Shown: in pieces, positions 1 through 10,631 of the stretch
How positions within the stretch are numbered: the first letter of the stretch is position 1
How the letters are laid out: the number at the start of each line of letters is the position of its first letter
Made by a program: the position numbers and the translations under genes
Source of the DNA: Heliocidaris tuberculata
Taxonomy: Eukaryota > Echinodermata > Echinoidea > Camarodonta > Echinometridae
Direction: 5' to 3'
Length of the DNA: 64,000 nt
NCBI GenBank assembly: GCA_025618425.1
Contig: CM046838.1
Location: 7,773,655 to 7,837,654 of the forward strand
The notes under the pieces: generated by a model
The model's database searches: none
Seen by the model: the letters and a program-made list of their open reading frames with translations, nothing else
Told to the model about the DNA's origin: nothing

Positions 1-559
1 AATTTAGCTGTTGCATTTCTTTTAAACTTTAAAGAATCGTTTGTAATCTGAAGGTTCCTTGAAGGAGGCATTGAAAACATATTCATTTCTTGTTTGTTAG
101 AAAGTATTGACACTCTTAGATAGGCAAAACTTTCTCCTGTGGGGGAGATTTGTCATGAATATGCAAATGTGACACGTGATTTTGTTGTTTTGTTCGTTGT
201 TGAAAATGGCGTCTTACGGCTAGAAATAAACTCTGTTCCTCTTATATCAAAAATCGACTTAAATCTGTTCATCATGGTCATCATCTGATTACTTGCTGAG
301 CTATGAGTAGTGTTGGGGCTGATGGAGGACTGTCGGCCCGCAATAGAGCGAACAAAGCAACGAGAATTTCATTTTTTTTCTTCAAATTTTAAAACCTTCG
401 AAAACGCTATTCATAAACTATATAGCTCTCTATTTCCCTCTCTTTCTTTCTCTCTCTCCTCCTTTTCCTTACTTTCCACCTCTCCGCTCTCTCTTTCTTT
501 TTCACACACACCCACACACACACACACACACACACACAATTATACACAAAACCCTTCTC
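1..559. repeat. No gene; CT tract and CA microsatellite
   Basis: No recognisable coding sequence or RNA gene. Positions 419-505 are a pyrimidine-rich tract (TCTCTTTCTC-type), followed by an (AC)n microsatellite at about 507-538. Short open frames over this stretch are low-complexity serine/leucine or arginine/glutamate strings and are not genes. Confidence 0.7.
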
Positions 560-1330
560 TTTCTTTATGATTGCTCTTGCTCCTATGTCCCTACCACTAT
601 GTATGTCTGTTTCATAGTTTACACTCTTTGAAATGATAACTCTTAAGAAATATATTATATTCAATGTTGAATTTGTTGTAAATAACTTTTATATGTAATC
701 TGATATCCAGATACCTTTTTATTATTCTATTTACTGTTCTCGTTTCCTCTTTGTACGCGTTAATATTGTTTATACAACACTCATTACTTACCTCTCTCGC
801 ACATAGACCACGTTCAATGCTGCCTTTAGTTTTTTCCTTTAAATTTCCCCTATTAAGAAGTTACATTGCATTATATCATACTATTTGTTATCTAGTTATG
901 ATCGTTCGTTTTTTTCTGATTTGTATTCTTCTTCTTCTTTTCTTTTTTTTTTTTAAATTCATGTGCTCTTATCAATATCTTGTTTCATACTATGTACTTA
1001 TCCTTATGCTTCTGTTCATCTTCCATCTTTTTCCTTTCTTTCTCACTGGCTCATTCGACTTCCATGTAGCTTTGTATGATTTCAGTTGAATATTTTGTTG
1101 TTCATGTTTGTTCTCCGTTCTCACTTCTATGCCTTTACTCTTTTCACCATCTCTTTTAACAAACTTCATTTCAGTATTAATTTATGCATTTCAAGCGTTT
1201 ATACCAATGTTCTACTATGTGTCGCCTTTTATGTTATTGAAATCATGATTGTAAACCTTTGTGGTTCGGCTTTGCCGCAAAGAAAGTATTTCCAATAAAC
1301 CATTTTGAATTGAATTGAATTGAATTGAAT
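560..1330 (+). mobile_element. 3' end of a non-LTR retrotransposon (LINE)
   Basis: The stretch ends in a pentanucleotide tail (TGAAT)n at 1305-1330, preceded by TTTGTGGTTCGGCTTTGCCG and AATAAACC. This layout is typical of the 3' UTR of CR1/L2-like LINEs in marine invertebrates. No reverse transcriptase is present, so this is a 5'-truncated copy or 3' UTR only. The 5' limit is a guess; only the tail is directly visible. Confidence 0.5.
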
Positions 1331-2982
1331 ATCCTATACTGGGTGTGAAATTACGAGAACCTTGAGCAACATATGCGAGGAAGCAAAGCAACCGAGCTGT
1401 AGAATTTTTTTTTTTTTTGGGGGGGGGGGCATTTTAAACCTTCCAAAAATGGATTTCTACTGCACTAACCTTGTGAATTGGGGGAAGCATAATCTTTAGT
1501 GATCATAATTTGTCTTTATTTTCTCCTCTTTTTCTTTTTCTGGTTTGCGTTTTTTGCGCCCCTTCAAGAGCCGCCTGGGGGAAAAGCCGCCTGGGGGAAA
1601 AGCCGCCTGTCCCCCGTAGATACGCCACTGGGGTAAAGTCATACCGTGGAAACATATGGTGAATTAACAATTGTATAGCTATTATGGAACTCTGACTCAT
1701 GCTTTATGTTTGTAACTTTGAATTTAAACAAACTATTACATTTCTTATTAAATGACAATTCAAAATAAAATGCCAGAAATATGATAACGTTTTACATGTA
1801 AATAAATAGTACGCGGGTTGAGGAGAAGGAAAAGTGTTTGTGTGTTGGTTATGAGATAGAGAAACGTGATGTGCACTAGACTTATGCGGGGTTTTTTTCC
1901 TGTTGTTGTTTTGTTGTTGTTGTTTTTTTTAATTTTCATTTCGCTGAATGCAATGTGTGATATTGAGGATGTTTCCATGTTATACGGTAAGAAGACTTAA
2001 ATTAAGATGTAAAGTACATAAAGCACATTGTAAATATATACGTTTACACATATACTATAAGTAAGGAGATTAATGAGTAGTAATATTTCAAAAGATAGCT
2101 CCAGAACTTTGGAATAAACTCTGGCTGAACTTAAGGAATAATTATCACTCCGGTGGATCAATTTAAATCAGACGAAAACACCCTTTTATATTTTATGTAT
2201 AACTAAGTTTTTGTAACATTATTATAGCGATGTTCTATCACGCATATGCAGACACAGTGGTATTATGCGTTTGCTAAGCAATGTACTGTTATAATTAACA
2301 ACTATTATAACATGGTGAAAACATGACGAAAACATGATGAAATCCTTCAACCCTTACTGTACCGTTCCCCTAGACAACTTTCGCCGCTTATTTCGAACTG
2401 CTGCATTTCACGTCGCGCCACTTTCTGACTATTCTTTCAAGTCTTGCGCATCTTTGGACACCAAATTTACAATAATTGGCAAATTCTGTTACCGAGTCAC
2501 GTAACCTTTTGTGACGTAATGTCAGCCCGAAAGCGGAGAAGTTCTGAATCGATGTACAAAACGAATGGGAAACTGCATTTCGTCATGTTCCTTCCTTTGT
2601 TACCTATGATTTCTTCTTTAAGCTGCAGTTATCATCTGTTGTAACAGAATGTTGGTTCAGTGACACTCTGAAACAGTGGACTTAAGAAAACAATAAAAAA
2701 GATAAGAGTTAAAGTTAAAAACAAAGAAATACATAAGAAATTCGTTAAACTATAGAATACATAAGAATTGAATTCACTTTCATTTTTTTTCTTATGTAAT
2801 AACGTTTTTAAGGTTTAGAAAGAACTTCTTGCATTAAAATTTATTTCATTACTACTTGATTATCAATCAAAATGTATGTTTGTGCATATAAAAAAAAATG
2901 ATAAGATTCACGCGATTCTCGAGGTCCGAACAAATAGCGTAGTACAGCGAGAGTTAGAACGAAAGAAAATATTACACACAAC
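1331..2982. other. No gene seen; short repeats
   Basis: No gene recognised. Contents: a T/G homopolymer run at 1407-1430; about three copies of a 17-bp unit (AGCCGCCTGGGGGAAA) at 1568-1618; a TACGCCACTG end at 1621-1630 that resembles a hAT-like terminus without a visible partner; and a GTT-rich tract near 1899-1928. Confidence 0.6.
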
Positions 2983-3153
2983 CTAGGCAGCTGACTTGTC
3001 CACTGCTGACTTGTCCACTTCGTACTTTGTATCCTGGAGCACACTCCAGTTGAGGGCACTATCCATTCTGTTTATCACAGGGTTCATCATTTAAGCAATG
3101 ACATTTATCAGTACAATCAGATCCATAGTAACCAGCTTCACAAACATCTGGAA
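2983..3153 (-). pseudogene. Broken copy of Tie receptor exon 7 (EGF-like)
   Basis: Read on the - strand, CTGTAG precedes an EGF-like exon closely matching the + strand exon at 35616-35771 (shared CEAGYYGS, CTDKCHCLNDEPCDKQ, GYKVRSGQV). It is 171 nt against 156. The 15 extra bases are an internal tandem duplication, so SGQVS appears twice near the 3' end. A TAG at 3061-3059 replaces the GAG codon that follows Gly in the + copy, giving an in-frame stop. The donor is GTTGTG, weaker than GTAGAG in the + copy. Stop, duplication and weak donor together indicate a decayed duplicate exon. It lies 3' of the exon-6 copy at 6552-3497 in the same order as in the live gene. No other receptor exons were seen around it. 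Confidence 0.85.
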
Positions 3154-3496
3154 CTACAGATAATAAGAAAACCGGGTGGAAATATAACAGCATGAACGGT
3201 AACGATGTTTTCTGCATTTTTAAAACAAGAAATTACAAGAATTACTGCATCAGCGTATTCAAACCATTTCTTAGTTCTGTTGTTGTTTCCAGAGTTTTTA
3301 TTCTAGGAAGTACATAACCTTCATACGACATTCTAATGAAAACTTGTTATTTTCGCGCTGCGTCCTCGCATTGCCTTCCAAAATAAGCAGGATGCGATTG
3401 CTAGCATCTGTATATAATGCTTCTTGTAATGACGACAAAGTGAATTTCCTATTGGACCAATAAAATTAATCTGAATCTGAATCTGAATATACTTAC
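3154..3496 (-). other. Intron remnant of the pseudogene, with LINE tail
   Basis: Lies between the broken exon-6 and exon-7 copies. At about 3398-3487 a segment ending CCAATAAAATTAATCTGAAT followed by further CTGAAT units looks like a + strand LINE 3' end with a (CTGAAT)n tail. The remaining sequence shows no coding signal. Confidence 0.5.
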
Positions 3497-3591
3497 TCTG
3501 ACAGTTGGCCCCAAACCAGCCTGCCTATGACGGGCGGAAAATGACATTAATATCCCCAACTATACAACTATACAACTGTCGAGTAGCTGTA

Positions 3592-4511
3592 CACTCTTAA
3601 AATGCTGGGTAAATTTAGTTGGGTAACTGCTGGTTGGTTAAAAATATTCCCAATTCTGGGCTGTTATTAACCAACTGGACACTCGAGTGGTGTAACCAAT
3701 ATTGGTCAATACTTTTTACCTAAATATTGGGCATATATTTACCAACAGTATTTGGTAATTATGGGTTGGGTACTTGTTGCCCTGTAGTTGTGTAATTTTG
3801 TCACATTTCCTTTGCCAGTTGGGTAAATTTTGTTGGGTAACTGATGGTTGGTTAGAAATTCGCTTTTGCCCAACTTGTGGTAAATATTTTTACCCAATAT
3901 TGGGGAAAACACTTATATGAATATTCATGAATTTTTAGTAGCGTATGGTTTGGGGTGGCCCGATTTACTAACTGTCACCGAATGCATAAAAAAAATATAA
4001 GGGGTATATAAGAGCTTGTACTAGTCTGCACTAACTGGATAGGATAGGACTAGGATAGGATAGGTTAAGATATAGGATAGAATAGCTTAAAATAGGATAG
4101 GTTAGGATTGATTAGGTTAAAACCCAGAAGGACGTAACAAGCAGATTTCACCTTTTTTTTTTACCTAGGTTGGAGGAAAAAGGAAACAATAAATTGGGCA
4201 GCTGAATTTGCCCAACCACATGATATTTGTTACCAAACAGCTGAACAAATAGAGGGTTGGGCAATCCTATTGGGTAAGATTGGTTGGGCAATAATTACCC
4301 AACTGAGAATATAACCAACAGTTGGGCAATTGTAGAGTTGGGTAAAATCTAATGGGTCACCAACTGATGGGCAATTTAATTTGCCCAACAACATAGTAAA
4401 TGGATTGCCCAACATCAGTTGGGCAAATTTTAACCAAAAGTTGTGTGGACAGTATGTTGCCCAGTGTTGGTTAAAAATTGGGCATTTTTTTGCCCAACTT
4501 TTTTAAGAGTG
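3592..4511. mobile_element. Nested TA-flanked MITE, 920 bp
   Basis: Sits in the left arm of the foldback element. Terminal inverted repeats CACTCTTAAAA / TTTTAAGAGTG are flanked by TA on both sides (3590-3591, 4512-4513), as for Tc1/mariner-type elements. Removing it joins GAGTAGCTG-TA-TAGTTTTGACC, which matches the uninterrupted right arm of the foldback (rc of about 6366-6395). The interior is rich in TTGGGCAA/TTGGTTAA motifs in both orientations and has GGATA-type repeats at 4034-4110. No transposase. Confidence 0.8.
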
Positions 4512-4834
4512 TATAGTTTTGACCAATCAGAATACAGGAAACTGTACAACTATACAACTGTGCAACAGTTAGCAGCTACGCATGCATAGTTGCATAGCTG
4601 TACAGTAAGCGGGCAAAAGTGCCATAAATACGAGCAACTATACATCCGTACCGCTGCAGAGTAGATGTATAGTTTTAACCAATCAGATCACAGGAAACTA
4701 TACAACTATACATCTACTCCCGCAGTCGGGAATAGATGTATAGTTTAAACCAATCAGATCACAGAAAACTATACAACTATACATCTACTCCCGCATTCTG
4801 GAATAGATGTATAATTTTAACCAATCAAAGAGGA

Positions 4835-5372
4835 TATATTAAAGGAAAAACAAAGAAATATATAAGGAAATAACAGAACATAATTATAGAAAAGGGAAAA
4901 CGAAGAAATATATAAGGAAATAGAAGAGGATAGATTAAAGGAAAACAAAGAAATACATAAGGAGAGAGAGAAGGTATAGATTAGAGGAAAAACAAAGAAA
5001 TACATAAGGAGAGAGAAGAGGATAGACTAAAGGAAAAAAATAAACATAAGGAAAGAGAAGAAGATAGATTGAAGGAAAAACAAAAATACATAAGGAAAGA
5101 GAAGAGGATAGACTAAAGGAAAAAATATATATACATAAGAAGAGGATAGATTAAAGGAAAGACAAAGAAATACATAAGGAGAGATGAGAAGAGGATAGAT
5201 TAGAGGGGAAACAAAGAAATACATACATAGAGAGAAGAGGATAGACTAAATGAAAAAAAATATATACATAAGAAGAGGATAGATTAAAGGAAAGACAAAG
5301 AAATACATAAGGAGAGATGAGAAGAGGATAGATTAGAGGGGAAACAAAGAAATACATAACAAAAGATCAGAG
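4835..5372 (+). repeat. Purine-rich minisatellite, left arm of foldback
   Basis: Tandem units of about 50 bp built on AAAGGAAAAACAAAGAAATACATAAGGAGAGAGAAGAGGATAGA-like sequence, strongly purine-biased on the + strand. The open frames over it are repeat translations, not genes. Confidence 0.85.
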
Positions 5373-5394
5373 GAAAGATTAAGCACCTCTTCTC

Positions 5395-6126
5395 ATTCCT
5401 GTGTTTCCTTCAATCTATGTTCTTTCATTATGTATTTCTTTGGTTTCCCTTTTCTATATCATCTTCTCTTTCCTCATGTATTCTTTTTCCCCCCTTAATA
5501 TTTCCTCTTCTTGTTCTGTTCTTTCCTAATCTGCTTCTCTTTCCTTATGTACTTCTTTGTTTTCATTTCTATATCTTCTTTTCTGTCCTAATTTATTTCT
5601 TTGTTTTTCCTGTAATATATCCTCTTCTCTATCCTTATGCATGTCTTTGTTTTTCATTTAATCCATCCTCTTCTCTTTCATCATGTATTTCTTTGTCTTT
5701 CCTTTAATCTATTCTCTTCTTATGTATATATATTTTTCCTTTAGTCTATCCTCTTCTCTCACCTTACGTATTTCTTTGTTTTTCCTTTAATCTATCCTCT
5801 TCTCTTTCCTTATGTTTACCTGTGTCTTTTCTTTAGTCTATCCTCTTCTCTCTCCTTATGTATTTCTTTGTTTTTCTTCTAATCTATCCTCTTCTCTCTC
5901 CTTATGTATTTCTTTGTTTTCCTTTAATCTATTCTCTTCTCTTTCCTTATGCCTTTCTTTGTCTTTCCTTTAATCTATCCTCTTCTCTTTCCTTATGTAT
6001 ACATCTTTGTTTTTTCCCCTTTAGTCTATCCTCTTCTCTTTCCTTATATATTTCTTCGTTTTCCCTCTTCTATATGTTCTGTTCTTTCCTTATTTATTTC
6101 TTTGTTTTTTCTGTAATCTATCCTCT
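5395..6126 (-). repeat. Pyrimidine-rich minisatellite, right arm of foldback
   Basis: Inverted counterpart of the left arm: units of TTATGTATTTCTTTGTTTTCC joined by TTTAATCTATCCTCTTCTCT. Together with 4835-5372 it forms a very long imperfect palindrome centred near 5385. The same unit reappears in receptor intron 2 (28385-29640). Confidence 0.85.
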
Positions 6127-6570
6127 TTGATTGGTTAAAACTATACATCTATTCTCGACTGCGGGAGTAGATGTATAGTTGTATAGTTTCTGGTGTTCTG
6201 ATTGGTTAAAACTATATACATCTACCTTACAGCAGTACCTATGTATAGTTGCTTGTATTTATGGCACTTTGGCCCGCTTACTGTACAGCTATGCAGCTAT
6301 GCATGTGTATATAGCTGCTTACAGTTGCACAGTTGTATAGTTGTATAGTTTCCTGTGTTCTGATTGGTCAAAACTATGTCATCTACTCGACAGTTGTATA
6401 GTTGTATAGTTTGGCATGTTTATGTCGTTTTCCGCCCGTCATACCTGCCTGACATCCAAATATAAATCCTCCAGTGTAAATATTACATGATAAACCTGCT
6501 GCACAGTGACAAGTCTGTGAACATCCCGGACCATATGTACCACTATTACATACTGCAATTGAGAACATGC

Positions 6571-7515
6571 ATGGTCATAAGAATGGACAGATGTATTATC
6601 AGCAACAAGAAACAAAATAATAATAATAATAATAATTGTTCATTAAAAAAAGAAAGTTTTTATTTTTTTTGAGATTTCCCTCAAATTACTTGATATGAAT
6701 GAATTGAATTGACTTTAATCAACATAAATGACATACTTTTGTACATCAATATTTTGTTTCAACAAGACAAAGAGAGAGAGAGAGAGAGAGAAAAGATAGT
6801 AACAACTTATATACATTTCAATTAACAAAATATATTTCTGATTGTTGAAGATGTTTAAAAATGTTTTCCAGAAAGAAAAAGGCCCTTGATCAAGCATAAA
6901 GTATACCTATTATAATGAAGACGGCCTCGTCATGATCGTAATGATAGAAATATCTCTCTTCAATAGTAGAATTATTTCCTCCATCTGCGGTCATCTGATT
7001 TGATTTAAATTAAACTGAACTGACTTTATTAAACATCATTGACATAATTATGTGCATCCATATTTTATTTCAACGAGAAAACGAGAGAGAAAAGATCGTA
7101 ACAACTTATATACATTTCAATTAACAAAATATGTAAACATGTCAGTGTAAGTTAATAATATTTGATACGTATATACATATAAATAGACTGGTATATGATA
7201 CAACTCATTTTAGATTTCTTCTCTTTATGTTATGATATCCTTTACGTAATTTTCTAGACTGAGTATGACATATTCGTTATCTAAAGGGAGCGGACACACA
7301 AAATCACAGAGTCACATAGTCACACAGACATCCACATCCGGTGGTATATCTGGACCTGGCTTAAGGGGGGAGTGGGACAAAACATCCGAATCATTTAGGG
7401 GAGGGGGAGGGGGAAGACGTCCTATGTTCCTTTTACCCATCTTTTCATAATTTGTAAATTTGCTTTTAATTTAATATCATTTCGTATCCGTTGTACTTTC
7501 ATAAGCAATAGCACT
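6571..7515 (-). repeat. Two copies of a LINE-tail-like repeat; no gene
   Basis: Segments 6706-6837 and 7016-7135 are diverged copies of one sequence (GACTTTAATCAACAT..., ...CAACTTATATACATTTCAATTAACAAAAT). The first is preceded by GAATGAATTGAATTG, so both probably represent LINE 3' ends on the - strand. An (AG)n microsatellite lies at 6767-6792. No gene recognised. Confidence 0.5.
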
Positions 7516-8272
7516 ATTTGTCACAGATATCAGCGAGCGAGTCAAGTGAGCGAGCAATATTCGTTTTTTTTTTTTATTGCTTACTGAATCTGATTGAAAG
7601 TGTTTGGACGGGTTTCATGTTTTATGATTCATGCATAAACTTTATTTCTGTATGTATGAGGACATTTCAGATCTTATTTCAGTTCATCATGATTATAAAA
7701 GATCGAGGCGTTCAAATTCGCTCCGTGTGGCTTCACATTTGCTACAATATTCATGATATTAGCTCTGTTTACCTTTGTGACGTGTTTTGCGAGAAAATTT
7801 GTTTTAAAGAAATCATTCTTAATTTATGATTTTTTAAAAGCATTTTGTTACAATTTCATTGGAAATATATGCTTCATGATTCAAAGAATCAGTTATTATG
7901 AATGACCCTTTTAAATTAATTTTTAGCGGATGCACATGAGGGCACGGCCTCCTTCTAGCCCCATGTCTACGCCTATACTGACTATGCAAACTTCGGTTTT
8001 TCTTTCTTGATTTTTAAGGGTTGGACAGGGAGATGTGTTCATTGGGCAAGCCTCTTGAAGGGGCAGTCCAGTTCGCTAAAACAGAAGTATGAAATTAAGA
8101 CAAACATTTCAAGTGAAATTATAACGAAATAAAGGACAGGACATTGATGCAGTTTCATAATTGCGATCGACGAAACAAAATTTGACGATCTAGTAATTAT
8201 CATTGTGAGAACCACTTTCAGTCTAAAAAGAAAATTGTTAATCACAGGCCTACCTACGTGTTCGATTGCTTG
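7516..8272. other. No gene seen
   Basis: AT-rich single-copy-looking sequence without recognised coding, RNA or element termini. An open frame at 7518-7829 has no family resemblance and starts over a poly-T run. Confidence 0.55.
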
Positions 8273-8660
8273 GAATAATTCTTACACACATGCTCTATGA
8301 AAAAAACTTATTCCTTCATCAACAACCAAGAAAACAGAATTTTACGCATTGTTTATAATAAACCGCGGCGGATCCAGGATTTTCTTTTAAGAAAGTGGGG
8401 GGGGGGGGACACACAAATCACGGAAAATTTTCTGACAAACTAAAAAAAAAAAAAAAGTTATCACACACATGCTCTATGAAGAAAAAACTTATTCCTTCAT
8501 CAACAACCAAGAAAAATTGAAATTTACGGATGGTCTATAGCCGGGGCGGATCCAGGATTTTGTAAAAAAAAAAAAAAAAAAAAAGGGGGGGGGGGCACAC
8601 AAATTACGGAAATTTTCTGACAAGCAAAAAAAAAAAAAAAAAAAGAAAGAAAGAAAAAAA
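8273..8660. repeat. Tandem duplication (~185 bp, 2 copies)
   Basis: CACATGCTCTATGAA...CTTATTCCTTCATCAACAACCAAGAAAA occurs at about 8286 and again at about 8467. In both copies it is followed by a GCGGATCCAGGATTTT block (a degenerate hAT-like end) and poly-G then poly-A runs. The homopolymers make the exact length uncertain. Confidence 0.75.
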
Positions 8661-8774
8661 GGTTATCACACGTTTTGGGCTATCTTTGTCGTTCAAAATT
8701 CTCGACAAGCCCCCCCTCCCAAGTTATCAGTTTCAGGGGGGGGGGGGGGGCACAATGTACACTTTTCTTTCAGG

Positions 8775-9265
8775 GGGGGGGGGGAGGGGAGGTACCGGCC
8801 GGAAGTGTCACCTACATCTGCCAATGGTATATAGCACCAGTCTATATTGGCATGATTACCAACTGACCAAAGGTCAGTGCTTGCAATGTAAGTTTTGCCC
8901 ACCTGCGTTGGATCGATTACAACTATGACGAATCATAAATTTCTTTTTCAATGGCTTGAATTTCTCTCCCCCCCCCCCCCCCCTTTCACTAAATTCCCTT
9001 TCAATAAAAGGCCTGGGTAGACTTCCCCTTGTATTTGAGACCTACAGTTATACACTTGCAGAACGCAATATGGAGATTCTATTTCTAACAGGAAGCTTTC
9101 AAGCATTGCAGCTGAAGAGTGAACTAACATAATAGTGACTTTTTGAATGTTACTTTTAAGATGCACCAACAGCATAAGATATCACGGTTCACGGTCTCAT
9201 ATACTGTTCATCAGGCTTATATGAAAGATTTTATTTAAAAAAACAAATATGATTTACAATATATA

Positions 9266-9319
<54 letters not shown>

Positions 9320-9700
9320 TATATATATCAATACTGGTATTCAAGAATTTGTGACTATGAATAATTTGTTAAATGATCGCTAGGTAAGTGTTTCCTCATA
9401 TCTCCTATTATTATTCAATCAATGCTGGTTACACCATTACGGTATATAGACAGCTGGTGTGAAGAATTGGATGATGATATCAGTGCCAGTATTATGTTGC
9501 TAATAATGCTATCAATGATTTTATTTCATTTGATTTATTTCCTTTCCCTTACAATATAGACACAGATACATGTCGAATCCATAATTCACATCAAGCAATG
9601 TAATGAAGTTGTACATCACACGAAGATGAAGATATTGAGAAGAATATGAACAAATAGATGACAGATCACTATTGACCTATACATACTAAAGGGGCATGGT
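8775..9700. repeat. Segmental duplication, copy 1
   Basis: About 900 bp matching 9770-10631: both begin with a poly-G run and GGCCGGAAGTG, share GGCATGATTACCAA, GATCGATTACAACTAT, GGCTTGAATTTCTCTCCCCC and GATATCAGTGCCAGTATTATGTTGC (the last in two shorter shared pieces), and end near GACCTATACATACTA. An (AT)n array at about 9269-9334 is expanded in this copy. No coding potential. Confidence 0.8.
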
Positions 9701-9769
9701 TATACAGCAATGCTTGTAAAAAAAAAGAAAGAAATAAAGAAAGAAAACAAAAAAGGTTCAGTTTCATAA

Positions 9770-10631
9770 TGGGAGGGGGGGGGGGGCACGGGCCGGAAGT
9801 GCCCCTTAAATCCGCCATTGGTTTATAGTACCAGACTATTGGCATGATTACCAAAGGTACTCGCAAGGTAAGTTTTACCAAACTGCGTTTGATCGATTAC
9901 AACTATTATAACGAATCATAAATTTCTTATTCTTTTTCAATGGCTTGAATTTCTCTCCCCCCCCCCCGCGCTTTCAATAAATTTCTTTCTACAGGGTAGA
10001 CTTCCCTTGTATTTGAGACCCATTGTACACTGACAGAACGTAATGATGGATATATCAATTCTAAAAGGAAGCTTTCAAGCTAAAGAGTGAACTAGCATGA
10101 ATGACTTGATGCTTTCAAGATGCACCAACAGCATAAGATATCACGGTTCACTGTCTCATATTCTGTTCATCATACTTATATATAAAAAAAAATTAATAAA
10201 TAAATAAATAGAATTTACAATAGGCCTATATATACACATATATCAATACCGATATTCAAGAATTTGAAACTATGAATAATTGGTTAAATGATCACTATTT
10301 AAGTGTTTCCTCGTATCTCCTATTATTATTCAACCAATGCTGGTTACACCGTTGTCCATTCCGGTATATAAACAGCTGGTGTGAAGAATTGGATAATGAT
10401 ATCAGTGCCAGTATTATGTTGCAATAATGATATCAACGAAATGATTTCATTTGATTTATTTACTTTCCCTTTCAATATTGGCACAGAAACATAATTCACA
10501 TCAAGCAATGTAATGAAGTTGTACATCAAACGAAGATGAAGATATTGAGAAGAATAAGAACAAATAGATGACAGATCATTATTGACCTATACATACTATA
10601 GGGGCATGGTATAGACAGCGATGCTTGTATT
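9770..10631. repeat. Segmental duplication, copy 2
   Basis: Second copy of the block at 8775-9700, in direct orientation and adjacent. It lacks the long (AT)n array and has small indels. No gene. Confidence 0.8.

Larger units (their letters stand above)
3527..6442. mobile_element. Foldback (TU-like) DNA transposon, 2.9 kb
   Basis: Termini are inverted: ATGACGGGCGGAAAA at the left and its complement at the right (6428-6442). Flanking direct repeats are GCCTGCCT (3519-3526) and ACCTGCCT (6443-6450), 7 of 8 bases identical; CCTGCC as a 6-bp TSD is the alternative reading. Inside are long inverted arms: CTATACAACTATACAACTG motifs and TTTTGACCAATCAGA blocks at both ends, then a purine-rich minisatellite on the left and its inverted pyrimidine counterpart on the right. 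No transposase was seen, so it is non-autonomous. The layout recalls sea urchin TU foldback elements (long inverted repeats built of short tandem units, 8-bp TSD). Family membership is inferred from architecture only. Confidence 0.85.
3497..6552 (-). pseudogene. Copy of Tie receptor exon 6, split by a transposon
   Basis: On the - strand, TTGCAG (rc of 6553-6558) precedes an EGF-like sequence (CNSGTYGPGCSQTCHCA, CNIYTGG) nearly identical to the + strand exon at 34939-35070. It runs from 6552 to 6443, is cut by the 3527-6442 foldback element, and resumes at 3518, ending at 3497 before a perfect GTAAGT donor (rc of 3491-3496). The two pieces sum to 110+22 = 132 nt, exactly the length of the live exon, once one 8-bp target copy is discounted. 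Apart from the insertion the exon is open. One EGF cysteine region differs: GGFIFGC stands where the live exon has GGCWGGC, so a cysteine is lost. It precedes the broken exon-7 copy, so a two-exon block was duplicated in inverted orientation about 30 kb from its source. Confidence 0.88.

Noticed and set aside
310..664. Overlapping open frames over the CT/CA tract
   Set aside because: Translations are low-complexity repeats of serine/leucine or arginine/glutamate with no family resemblance.
4817..6130. Series of phenylalanine/tyrosine/serine-rich frames that look like membrane proteins
   Set aside because: They are translations of a ~50-bp minisatellite in several frames and both orientations, inside a foldback element.
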